From Proteobacteria bacterium UBA2363 (GTDB lineage Bacteria > Pseudomonadota > Gammaproteobacteria > Xanthomonadales > UBA2363), in contig DDTN01000034.1 of assembly GCA_002344355.1 (NCBI GenBank), positions 1-64,000 of the forward strand: a stretch of 64,000 bases of DNA. Reading direction: 5' to 3'. The notes below the pieces were generated by a model, which did not search any database, was not told the DNA's origin, and saw nothing but the letters and a program-made list of their open reading frames with translations. Positions within the stretch are counted from its first letter, which is position 1. Each line of letters starts with the position of its first letter. Of this stretch, positions 33,385 through 42,061 are shown one piece after another. Position numbers and translations under genes: made by a program.

Positions 33385-35336
33385 GCGACAAATACAGAAT
33401 GACGGTCGACCTGAACGTGCTCGACCACCTCGGGATCAACCTCTACAGCAACATCGCCGCCGTTCTGACCGAGGCCGTCGCGAACGCCTGGGATGCCGAC
33501 GCCGAGACCGTCGACATCAAGATCGATTCGGACGGCAACCGGATCGAGATCCTCGATGACGGTATCGGTATGTCGGTCGATGACATGAACGGCAAGTACC
33601 TGCGGGTCGGTTATCGACGGCGAGATGAAGATCTCGAGCATGGCAAGACGACTGCCAAGGGCCGACCGGTGATGGGCCGCAAAGGGCTGGGAAAACTCTC
33701 GCTGTTCTCGATTGCTAACGTCATCGAAGTCGAGTCAGCCAGAGATGGCTCAGCTCATGGCCTTCGCATGACCGTGGACGGAATCCACGAATCGGTTCAG
33801 AAGAGGGAGCCCTTCTACAGCCCCGAGTCCCTGCCCGCCGATCAGATCGCGGTAACCAAGGGAACACGAATCGTTCTGCGCGATATCAAGCGCCAGCGGC
33901 TCGGTCGTGGTGCGCTGGCTCTTCGCAAGCGCCTGGCGCGCCGCTTCTCTGTGATCGGGGAGGCCCACGGGTTCAAGATCGATCTCGATGGGCAGCCCAT
34001 CACACCCTCCGATCGTGGCGACCTGCCGATGGTGCAGTTCCTCTGGCAGTTCGGTGACGACGCACTCGACCTGAGTCCCGCCGGTCAGCTCCTGGAGAAG
34101 GAATCGCTTCCGAACCGCTTCGATGCTTGGGACATGGGCTGGCGGGTCAGCGGCTGGATCGGTACCGCCAGATTCCCCAAGCAACTCGATAGTGAGGATG
34201 CCGGCAATCTGAATGGCATCGTCGTGTTCGCCCGTGGCCGCCTGTTTCACGAGAACATCCTCGACAAACTGAACGACGGGCGGCTCTACACGAAGTACCT
34301 CACCGGGCAGATCGAGGCCGATTTCCTAGACGCCGACGACGCACCAGACATCGCGACCAGCGATCGGCAGCGCGTGCAGGAGGATGACCCCCGATATGGG
34401 CAGCTGATCGCTTTCCTGAAATCACGTCTTACGCAAGTCGAGAAGCGCTGGACGGAATGGCGCAAGAAGCACGAGGTCGAGAAAGCGAAGGAAACATCGC
34501 CCGCCCTCGCCGAGTGGCTCGATACGCTCCCCGAGGGATACAAAAAGAGCGCGGAGACGCTGATCGCCAAACTCAGTGCGCTGCCGGTCGATGAGGAAGA
34601 GGATCGGAAGCTCATGTACCGGCACGGCATCCTGGCATTCGAGCGCATGAAGCTGCGCGGCTCGACCGAGGAGTTTGTGACGAGCATCGAGAGTGCCGAC
34701 AGGCTGCTGGCCGTGCTCGCCGACAGAGACTCGCTTGAGGCATCCCTCTACCGGGACATCGTCAAATCGCGTCTGGATGCCATCCGGGATTTCCAGACCA
34801 TCATCGATGAGGACGCAAAGGAACGGGTGCTCCAGAAGTACCTGTTCGATCACCTCTGGTTATTGGACCCGGCATGGGAGCGTGCCACGGGCAGCCCGAT
34901 CATGGAATCGCGCCTGACGACGGAAGGCGTGCTGATCGAAGACATGACCGAGAAAGAGCGCCTGGGCCGCGTCGACATCGCCTATCGCACCAATGCGGGC
35001 AAGCACGTCATCGTCGAGCTCAAGAAGGTCGGCCGCAAGATGGGATTGCTCGAACTGGTGGAGCAAGGTCAGACCTACGTCGACAAGCTGAAAAAGATCC
35101 TGCGCGAGCAAAACGATGTCAGCCCCAATATCGAGGTGATCTTCGTCCTTGGCAAGACCGTCAACGAAGAGGCATCGAACCCCGACCGCCTCAAGTCATC
35201 AATGACATCGATCTCACCGGGCAGCCGCATCGTCCATTACGACACCTTGATTCGGGGCGCTCAAGAGGCGTATTCGGCATACATCGAGAAGAGCAAGTCA
35301 CTCGACAAGCTCGAAAAGATCGTGGACAGGATTTGA
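33381..35336 (+). CDS. GHKL ATPase with C-terminal nuclease-like domain
   Basis: A 651-residue protein inserted between drmMI and drmA. The N-terminal GHKL (Hsp90/MORC-like) ATPase has the N box LTEAVANAWDADAETV (31-45), G1 box IEILDDGIGMS (55-65) and G2 box GRKGLGKLSLF (99-109). A middle helical part (about 330-490) includes KRWTEWRKKHEVEKAKE. The C-terminal part begins KYLFDHLWLLDP and holds GRVDIAYRTNAGKHVIVELKK (Asp532, about Glu546 and Lys548), a PD-(D/E)XK-like arrangement reminiscent of Shedu (DUF4263) nucleases. It overlaps drmMI by 4 nt and ends 12 nt before drmA. It is not a named DISARM gene; its role is unknown. Confidence 0.82.
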   Translation: MSDKYRMTVDLNVLDHLGINLYSNIAAVLTEAVANAWDADAETVDIKIDSDGNRIEILDDGIGMSVDDMNGKYLRVGYRRRDEDLEHGKTTAKGRPVMGRKGLGKLSLFSIANVIEVESARDGSAHGLRMTVDGIHESVQKREPFYSPESLPADQIAVTKGTRIVLRDIKRQRLGRGALALRKRLARRFSVIGEAHGFKIDLDGQPITPSDRGDLPMVQFLWQFGDDALDLSPAGQLLEKESLPNRFDAWDMGWRVSGWIGTARFPKQLDSEDAGNLNGIVVFARGRLFHENILDKLNDGRLYTKYLTGQIEADFLDADDAPDIATSDRQRVQEDDPRYGQLIAFLKSRLTQVEKRWTEWRKKHEVEKAKETSPALAEWLDTLPEGYKKSAETLIAKLSALPVDEEEDRKLMYRHGILAFERMKLRGSTEEFVTSIESADRLLAVLADRDSLEASLYRDIVKSRLDAIRDFQTIIDEDAKERVLQKYLFDHLWLLDPAWERATGSPIMESRLTTEGVLIEDMTEKERLGRVDIAYRTNAGKHVIVELKKVGRKMGLLELVEQGQTYVDKLKKILREQNDVSPNIEVIFVLGKTVNEEASNPDRLKSSMTSISPGSRIVHYDTLIRGAQEAYSAYIEKSKSLDKLEKIVDRI

Positions 35337-35348
35337 GGTGACCAAGGT

Positions 35349-38300
35349 ATGACGAAAACTTCCAGCGCATGGATCGCCATTGATCATGGCCTCGGCACCG
35401 ACCAGAGGCTCGCACCCTACATTTTGGTCCTCCAGGGTGAGCGTGCCCTCTACCAGGCCATCGCGGAGGACGACTGGGTTCTGGTCCTGAACCCCGTCGG
35501 TAGCATCACCCGTGTCGGGCGTGTGCTGCGGGTTCGTTCCGATCTCGAAACCACCACGCTCTATTTCGACCGACTGCTGTCGGTCACCGACCCCGTCTCG
35601 ATCGGCCTCACTGCACTCACGCCACCGTCTTCGGGAAGTATTGGTCGGGTCCAGTGGACCGATTTCGTCGAAGCCCTGCCCAAGGCATTGCACAAGACCA
35701 TCGCCGAGGTGCCGACGGTCGGTTCTGACGCCCGTTCACCCCAGCATCAGCAGGAACTCGCCTACATCCGCGAATTGCTGCAACTGGCCGTAATGGACGA
35801 TCTGCTCGGTCCGGCTGGCGGCCCTCATGAGCGTATCGTCGACATGGGGGTGCGGGATCGCTATCTGGTGGGCAAGCTCGCTCCGCGTGAGGCGGCACAG
35901 GGCGGCATCGAAGGGCTCGAAGGGCCACTGGCGAACGACGAAGTCGAGGAGCCCACCGACCCGAAGGCGCCCGGCCAGCATGAACCCGGTGCGGAGTTCG
36001 GCACGGCGACGGGCCGTGTCGAGCCCGAATCCGATGCGGCAGACGAGATCGACGCGGCCAGCAATCAGTCGCTGGTGCCGAGTAGCCTCGGCATGACCTT
36101 TTGCGTGGATGGCGACGCCGAGCGAATCGAGATCGAAGTGCGCTGGGGTCGCTATGAGCGCAGCGATGAGCACGAGATCTACCGCACCCGCAAGAACAAG
36201 GAGACCGGTACCGAGGAGCAGACCAAGGCGAAGGTCTGGCAGCGCATTCCCTGTGGCGGCAGGCTGGTGCTGCCGCTCACCGAAGGCGTGATCCCCCATC
36301 AGGCGCCGGATAAGGGCTATCCCGAAGTGCGGGTGCAAGGCTCCGTGCGTGCCAAGAACGCGAATGGTGACCGCCTGGTGACACTGTTCCTGGTCAATGC
36401 ACAGGAGGAACCCGAGACCAACCGCGATTCCGCCTGGGTGTTCCAGCCGGAGCTGATCGTTCGATCGGAAGCAGAAGCCCCCAAGCGCGCGATCTTCCGC
36501 CGCCGGCCCGTACTGGATGCGGACGGCATGGACCCGGAGCGGGAGTCGCTGGAGATGATCTACCGCAACCGGGTGGAGTTCGCAGTGGGTCATGGCGTCG
36601 CCGTCCATGCCGAAACGGCGGATGACGTGACGCTGGCCACCGAGGTGCGCACCACCGTCATGCCGCAGTACGAGGTGCAGGTCACCGAGACACCGGGTCT
36701 CGATCCCGCCGACCGACCGGCGATGAAGGAAATGGTGAGCAGTGGTCTGCTCGACATGCAGCGTCTCGCGACACTGGACATCGATCCGCTGGTCGATGCG
36801 CTGAGTCTGCTGACCAAGGATTATGCAGCGTGGATCGACGATCAGCGCGTTCGAATCGGCGTCGACGTGCTCGGCTACGACACGCAGGCTCGCCAGGCGC
36901 TGGATCGATGTCAGGAGATTCAAGTGCGTCTGCAGCAAGGTATCGACACGCTGAAGACCGATGAGAAAGCCTTGGCTGCGTTCCGGTTCGCCAATCGGGC
37001 GATGGCCACGCAGCGCGTGCGTAGCCAGTACGCCCTCGAAATCCGGCGCGGTAAGGACGTCACCGTCGAGCAGTTCGACGTGCTGAAGAACCGCAGCTGG
37101 CGCCCGTTCCAGTTGGCCTTCCTGCTGCTGTCGATCCCATCGCTGGCCGACCCGACGCACCCGGATCGTGTGCAACCGGTCGAAGCCTATGCCGACCTGC
37201 TGTGGTTCCCCACCGGCGGTGGCAAGACGGAGGCGTACCTGGGTGTGGCCGCCTTCACCATGGCCATTCGGCGCGTGCAGGGCAATCTGGGCGGCTACGA
37301 CGGCTCGCGCGGTCTGGCCGTGATCATGCGTTACACCCTGCGGCTGCTGACGCTGCAGCAGTTCCAGCGTGCCACGGCACTGATCTGTGCGATGGAGGTG
37401 CTGCGACGCGAGGCGCTGGCCAAGGGTGACGAGTCGCTCGGTACCGAGCCCTTCACCATCGGACTGTGGGTGGGCAACAAGGTGACCCCCGGCACGACCG
37501 AGGACAGCCATCGGGCCATCGAGGACATCCGCAACCCCGGCAAGTACAACGCCGGGGCGGCGTCTCCCGCGCAACTGACCAGTTGCCCCTGGTGTGGCTC
37601 GGAAGTCGCCCCTGGGCGCGACGTGGAGGTCGACAAGGGCCGTGGGCGCACCTTCGTCTACTGCGGCGACAAGAAAGGCCGCTGCGACTTCTCGAAGGGC
37701 AAGTCCAGCAAGCTCCGTCACCCGGGCATCCCGGTGCTCGTCGTGGACGAGGAGATCTACCACCGTCCCCCGACGATGATGATCGCCACCGTGGACAAGT
37801 TCGCCATGATGGCGTGGCGGGGCCAAGTGCGCACGCTGTTCGGTCGGGTCGGCCAGGAATGCGAGCGGCACGGCCTGCTATGGCAAGGCGCGGACTGCAA
37901 TGGCAACCATCAGGCAGGCAGGGGGCTCAGTGCGACCAAGGTCAAGAATATCAGCCCGATCCGACCGCCAGATCTGATCATCCAGGACGAGTTCCACCTG
38001 ATCAGTGGGCCGCTCGGCACCATGGTTGGCCTGTACGAGACGGCCGTGGACGAACTGTGCGGCTGGAAGTTTGGCGATCGTATGGTCAAGCCGAAGATCA
38101 TCGCGTCGACCGCCACGGTGCGTAAGGCCCGCGAGCAAGTGAACAACGTCTTCATGCGCCAAGTGTCGGTGTTCCCGCCTCATGGGCTGGACGTGGAGGA
38201 CAACTACTTCTCTGTCCAACGACCCATCGAGGACAAGCCGGGACGGCGCTACCTCGGGGTCTGCTCTCCCGGAAGTTCACGACCTGCGATGCTGATTCGC

Positions 38301-39368
38301 GTCTACACGGCATTCCTGACCGCTGCTCAGGCGTTGTTCGACCGCTTCGGCGAGCCCGCAGACCCCTACATGACCATGGTCGGCTACTTCAACTCGCTGC
38401 GAGAGCTGGGGGGTATGAAGCGCTTGGCCGAGGACGACGTGCAGACGCGTTCCTACCGGGTGCAGATGAGCATGGTCGAGCGCCCCGCGCTGGCGCAACG
38501 CAGCGTCAGCAACATTCGCGAGCTGACATCCCGCGTCTCTAGCCAGGACATCCCGAAGTATCTCGACAACCTCGAGGTGAAGTTCAAGTCCGAGTTCGAT
38601 GACTCAGCCGGCAAGTACGTGACCAAGTGGCAAGAGGGCGACACCCGGGCGATCGACGTGGTGCTGGCCACCAACATGCTGTCGGTGGGGGTGGACGTCA
38701 ATCGGCTGGGATTGATGGCGGTCAATGGCCAGCCCAAGGGCACGGCGGAGTACATCCAGGCCACCAGCCGGGTGGGGCGTTCCTTCCCCGGCTTGGTCTG
38801 CACCGTGCTCACCTGGGCACGGCCACGCGACCTCTCGCACTACGAGACCTTCGAGCACTACCACGCCACCTTCTACAAGCACGTCGAAGCGCAGTCGGTG
38901 ACACCCTTCTCGCCGCGCGCGATGGACCGTGGCCTGACCGGCTCGCTGCTGAGCCTGATGCGCCTGGAGAACGATGCGTTCAGCCCCAACGAGGGGGCAG
39001 GCAAGTTGGACAAGTCAGATCAGAGCGAGATCACCGCGGCCATTGATGTGCTCGTCAAACGGGCATGGAATGTCAGCGAGCTGTCCAGCACCAAGAACCT
39101 GGCCGAACAGGAACTAAAGGAGCGCGCAGACGAGTGGGCCAAGGAGGTGGGCAAAGGCGGCCGCATTCTGGCCTACGAGAAGCGCGGCCCCGAGAAGGAC
39201 AAGACCGTTGCATTGATCAGGTCACCAGGCATCCAGGCCTGGGACAACTGGACCGTGCCCATGTCGATGCGTGAGGTGGAGCCCGGTGTGCGCTTGATCA
39301 TGAATACCAGCCACATCTCGGACGACCACGATTGGAAGCCTCGTCCCGCGACGAAGGATGAGGATTGA
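35349..39368 (+). CDS. drmA: DISARM helicase DrmA
   Basis: A 1339-residue helicase, the core DISARM gene shared by both classes. The long N-terminal part (about 1-600) is specific to the family. Walker A is LLWFPTGGGKTEAYLG (about 617-632). A four-Cys zinc ribbon is inserted: CPWCGSEV (746, 749) with YCGDKKGRCDF. The DEFH box is IIQDEFHLISGPLG (880-883). Late motifs include VLATNMLSVGVDVNRLGLMA and IQATSRVGRSFPG (about 1137). It presumably unwinds invading DNA together with DrmB. GAGGTGA precedes the ATG. It is followed after 2 nt by drmB. Confidence 0.95.
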   Translation: MTKTSSAWIAIDHGLGTDQRLAPYILVLQGERALYQAIAEDDWVLVLNPVGSITRVGRVLRVRSDLETTTLYFDRLLSVTDPVSIGLTALTPPSSGSIGRVQWTDFVEALPKALHKTIAEVPTVGSDARSPQHQQELAYIRELLQLAVMDDLLGPAGGPHERIVDMGVRDRYLVGKLAPREAAQGGIEGLEGPLANDEVEEPTDPKAPGQHEPGAEFGTATGRVEPESDAADEIDAASNQSLVPSSLGMTFCVDGDAERIEIEVRWGRYERSDEHEIYRTRKNKETGTEEQTKAKVWQRIPCGGRLVLPLTEGVIPHQAPDKGYPEVRVQGSVRAKNANGDRLVTLFLVNAQEEPETNRDSAWVFQPELIVRSEAEAPKRAIFRRRPVLDADGMDPERESLEMIYRNRVEFAVGHGVAVHAETADDVTLATEVRTTVMPQYEVQVTETPGLDPADRPAMKEMVSSGLLDMQRLATLDIDPLVDALSLLTKDYAAWIDDQRVRIGVDVLGYDTQARQALDRCQEIQVRLQQGIDTLKTDEKALAAFRFANRAMATQRVRSQYALEIRRGKDVTVEQFDVLKNRSWRPFQLAFLLLSIPSLADPTHPDRVQPVEAYADLLWFPTGGGKTEAYLGVAAFTMAIRRVQGNLGGYDGSRGLAVIMRYTLRLLTLQQFQRATALICAMEVLRREALAKGDESLGTEPFTIGLWVGNKVTPGTTEDSHRAIEDIRNPGKYNAGAASPAQLTSCPWCGSEVAPGRDVEVDKGRGRTFVYCGDKKGRCDFSKGKSSKLRHPGIPVLVVDEEIYHRPPTMMIATVDKFAMMAWRGQVRTLFGRVGQECERHGLLWQGADCNGNHQAGRGLSATKVKNISPIRPPDLIIQDEFHLISGPLGTMVGLYETAVDELCGWKFGDRMVKPKIIASTATVRKAREQVNNVFMRQVSVFPPHGLDVEDNYFSVQRPIEDKPGRRYLGVCSPGSSRPAMLIRVYTAFLTAAQALFDRFGEPADPYMTMVGYFNSLRELGGMKRLAEDDVQTRSYRVQMSMVERPALAQRSVSNIRELTSRVSSQDIPKYLDNLEVKFKSEFDDSAGKYVTKWQEGDTRAIDVVLATNMLSVGVDVNRLGLMAVNGQPKGTAEYIQATSRVGRSFPGLVCTVLTWARPRDLSHYETFEHYHATFYKHVEAQSVTPFSPRAMDRGLTGSLLSLMRLENDAFSPNEGAGKLDKSDQSEITAAIDVLVKRAWNVSELSSTKNLAEQELKERADEWAKEVGKGGRILAYEKRGPEKDKTVALIRSPGIQAWDNWTVPMSMREVEPGVRLIMNTSHISDDHDWKPRPATKDED

Positions 39369-39370
39369 AC

Positions 39371-41230
39371 ATGACGACGACCAATAAGACTCCAGTCGGA
39401 GAAGTCAGACCCAGCCAGTTGCTCTGGACCTACGGGCCAGGGGCATTGATCGACCTGCCGAGCCTGTCCGTCGTGACGCTAGGCATCGACCGTTGGGAGA
39501 AGGAGCGCTGCCAACCGATCCAGGAAGCCAGACTGCTGGCCGCCGTTCGGAAGGTGCTTGGAGCACAGGTCGAGAACCTGCGGATGCCGCCGTTCCAGAA
39601 AAGCGAGCTCGTCGATGTCTGGTCGGCCGAGGCCAACATCGGCGTTCCCGTTCGGCCGTTCCCGCGTTGGATGCGTTGCGTGAAATGCGGCCTGCTGTCC
39701 CCCTTCGATGCCGGACTGTTCGAGATCAAGGAGAACCGTTTCAGGCCAGAGCGAACCCGGTTCGTCCACAAAGGCTGTCGAGGTTCGAAGGGCGATCAAC
39801 CCGCCAAGGACGCCGATGCCGTACCGGCCCGTTTCCTGTTGGCCTGCCGCGACGGCCACCTGGACGACTTCCCTTGGCACTACTTCGTCCACGGCGGCAA
39901 CAGTTCCTGTAAGGGCACGCTGCGCTTCTTCGAGAGCGGCGCCTCGTTGCAGACCGAGAACCTGTGGGCGAAGTGCGATGCCTGTGGTGCTTCGAGGAGC
40001 ATGGCACACGCCTTCGGCAAGGCCGGGAAAGAGAATTTGCCGGGGTGTCGCGGACGACATCCCCACCTCGATCACTTCGACAACGAGTGTGACGAGGAGG
40101 CGCGAGCTGTTCTTTTGGGCGCTACAAATAGTTGGTTCCCGATCACGCTCTCGGCACTAGCCATTCCCCAGACCAAGGACCCACTCAGTCAGCTGATCCA
40201 GGATGGCTGGGAGTTTTTCGAGGAACTGGAATCTGAAGCCGAAGTGTCGGTGACGGTGAAGACCTTGAAGAAGACCGGGGCACTGCCAGGGATCGACAAA
40301 TATCCGGCGGCGTCGATCTGGTCGGCCATCGAAGCGCACCGTACCGGTGGCGGTCAGGAGGTCGTGGGTGAGGCAGACATCAAGGGGCCCGAGTGGGACG
40401 TGCTGACAGAGGCGAACCCACCCACGGACTACCCGCACTTCATGAGCAAGAAGGTCGGTACGCCACCGGCCTTTGCAAAGCACATCAGCAGAGTGCTGCT
40501 TCTGGAGCGACTGCGCGAGGTCAATGCCTTGCTCGGTTTCACTCGCGTGGAGGCGCCCGAAGAAACCGGCGACCCGAACGAACGGCCCCAGATGGCCAAC
40601 CTCTCACGAAGCAAACCGGATTGGGTTCCCGCAAACCAGGTGCATGGTGAGGGTATCTTCATCCAGTTCGACGAGCAGGCGCTCGTCGCTTGGGAAGCAC
40701 TACCTGCCGTCGCGCAGGTCGACAAGATGCTCCGGGGAGGCCACAGGGGATGGCGCAATTCACGTCATCTCGATGCTGACGAGGGCTACCCCGGCATTCG
40801 CTACGCCATGCTCCACACGCTCTCGCACCTGCTGATTCGTGAGCTGGCGTTGGAGTGCGGCTACAACGCAGCGAGTATCCGCGAGCGAATCTATGCCGAC
40901 ACCTCGGGCGAGAGTCCGCAGGCCGGTATCCTCATCTACACGGCAGCGGCGGACTCCGATGGAACGCTGGGCGGTCTCGTCGATCTCGGCAAGCCGGAGA
41001 ATCTGGGTCGCCTATTGGAACAAGCCTTGAATCGCTCGAAGATCTGCTCCTCTGACCCGCTCTGCTCCGAGCACGATCCCGAGAAAGATCGCTCACTTCA
41101 TGCGGCGGCGTGCCACGCTTGTAGCCTGGTGGCCGAGACCTCCTGCGAGCGCGGCAATCGCTACTTGGATCGATCATTGCTGGTTCCGACCCTGGAACGC
41201 ATCGACGCAGCTTTCTTCAAGGGCTTGTGA
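39371..41230 (+). CDS. drmB: DISARM DUF1998 protein DrmB
   Basis: A 619-residue protein with the family start VRPSQLLWTYGPGALIDLP. It carries several zinc-type Cys pairs: MRCVKCGLLSPF, KCDACGASRSMAHAFG, and a C-terminal set CSSDPLCSEHDPEKD with AACHACSLVAETSCERG inside the DUF1998 domain. HTLSHLLIRELALECGYNAAS is a typical DUF1998 segment. It forms the DrmA-DrmB complex that enters or loads onto DNA. A TTG at 39365 is in frame, but the ATG at 39371, six bases later, has GGATGAGGA before it. The gap to drmC is 1 nt. Confidence 0.95.
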   Translation: MTTTNKTPVGEVRPSQLLWTYGPGALIDLPSLSVVTLGIDRWEKERCQPIQEARLLAAVRKVLGAQVENLRMPPFQKSELVDVWSAEANIGVPVRPFPRWMRCVKCGLLSPFDAGLFEIKENRFRPERTRFVHKGCRGSKGDQPAKDADAVPARFLLACRDGHLDDFPWHYFVHGGNSSCKGTLRFFESGASLQTENLWAKCDACGASRSMAHAFGKAGKENLPGCRGRHPHLDHFDNECDEEARAVLLGATNSWFPITLSALAIPQTKDPLSQLIQDGWEFFEELESEAEVSVTVKTLKKTGALPGIDKYPAASIWSAIEAHRTGGGQEVVGEADIKGPEWDVLTEANPPTDYPHFMSKKVGTPPAFAKHISRVLLLERLREVNALLGFTRVEAPEETGDPNERPQMANLSRSKPDWVPANQVHGEGIFIQFDEQALVAWEALPAVAQVDKMLRGGHRGWRNSRHLDADEGYPGIRYAMLHTLSHLLIRELALECGYNAASIRERIYADTSGESPQAGILIYTAAADSDGTLGGLVDLGKPENLGRLLEQALNRSKICSSDPLCSEHDPEKDRSLHAAACHACSLVAETSCERGNRYLDRSLLVPTLERIDAAFFKGL

Positions 41231-41231
41231 C

Positions 41232-41996
41232 ATGGAGAAGCTCTTGGATGCAGTCGCAGCCGTGGCCTGTCTGGTCTCTCCAGAGAAGGTCCAGGCCATA
41301 GCCAGCCGGATTCGTCGGACTGATGCCGTCAAAGCAGCCGGTGCACTGTCGGGCGCAGTCAGCACCCCCGTTGCTGCTGAGGTTGTGGATCAGCTCATCG
41401 ATGCTTGGCGAAGCACCTCTGTCAGCGCCGAGGAACTAGCATTGATGCTGCTCGCCGCCGGCCATGTCTTCACCAAGGCTACGAATCAACAATCCACCGA
41501 ACTCGTGTGGACGGGGCCGACGACACCCTTCGTCTCGGCACGACGAACCGAGCAGGCGCTACTGCAGGTCATCAACGCCGCTGAGCAGACCCTGTTCATC
41601 ACCAGCTTCGTGGCCTATGACGTCTCGACCATCGTCAAGGCGCTGAATGCGGCAAATGATCGCGGAGTGGTCATCTCCATGCTGCTCGAATTGTCTCAGG
41701 ACCACGGCGGCAGCATCACCTTCGATGCTATCGGCAAGATGAGGACGCTGGTCCCCGCCGCACGACTCTACGCCTGGGGAGACAAATCCGAGCCCTTCTC
41801 CGGCGGGCGCGTCCACGCCAAAGTCGCTGTAGCCGATGGCAGGATTTGTTTCATCACCAGCGCGAACCTGACCAGGCACGCGATGGACAAGAATATGGAG
41901 TTGGGGGTGCTGATTTCCGGGGGTGAGTTGCCTGGAATGCTTGAGCGGCATCTAGAGGCGCTTGCCTCAACTCGAACTGTTGTTGGGGTGGGTTAG
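41232..41996 (+). CDS. drmC: DISARM phospholipase D-like protein DrmC
   Basis: A 254-residue PLD-superfamily protein with one HKD motif, GRVHAKVAVADGRICFITSANLT (His195, Lys197), as in other DrmC proteins; dimers would form the active site. The N-terminal half is helical (DAVAAVACLVSPEKVQAIASRI), followed by a core beginning FVSARRTEQALLQVINAA. Members may cut DNA, and DrmC is the least essential part of tested DISARM systems. It is the last gene of the operon; 65 nt of AT-richer sequence separates it from the converging delta-60 gene. Confidence 0.93.
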   Translation: MEKLLDAVAAVACLVSPEKVQAIASRIRRTDAVKAAGALSGAVSTPVAAEVVDQLIDAWRSTSVSAEELALMLLAAGHVFTKATNQQSTELVWTGPTTPFVSARRTEQALLQVINAAEQTLFITSFVAYDVSTIVKALNAANDRGVVISMLLELSQDHGGSITFDAIGKMRTLVPAARLYAWGDKSEPFSGGRVHAKVAVADGRICFITSANLTRHAMDKNMELGVLISGGELPGMLERHLEALASTRTVVGVG

Positions 41997-42061
41997 CGAA
42001 GATTATTGATCCACCGTCCTGTGCGCGAATTGGCCAGGGTCGCGCTCAGCGGGTTTCCCCC

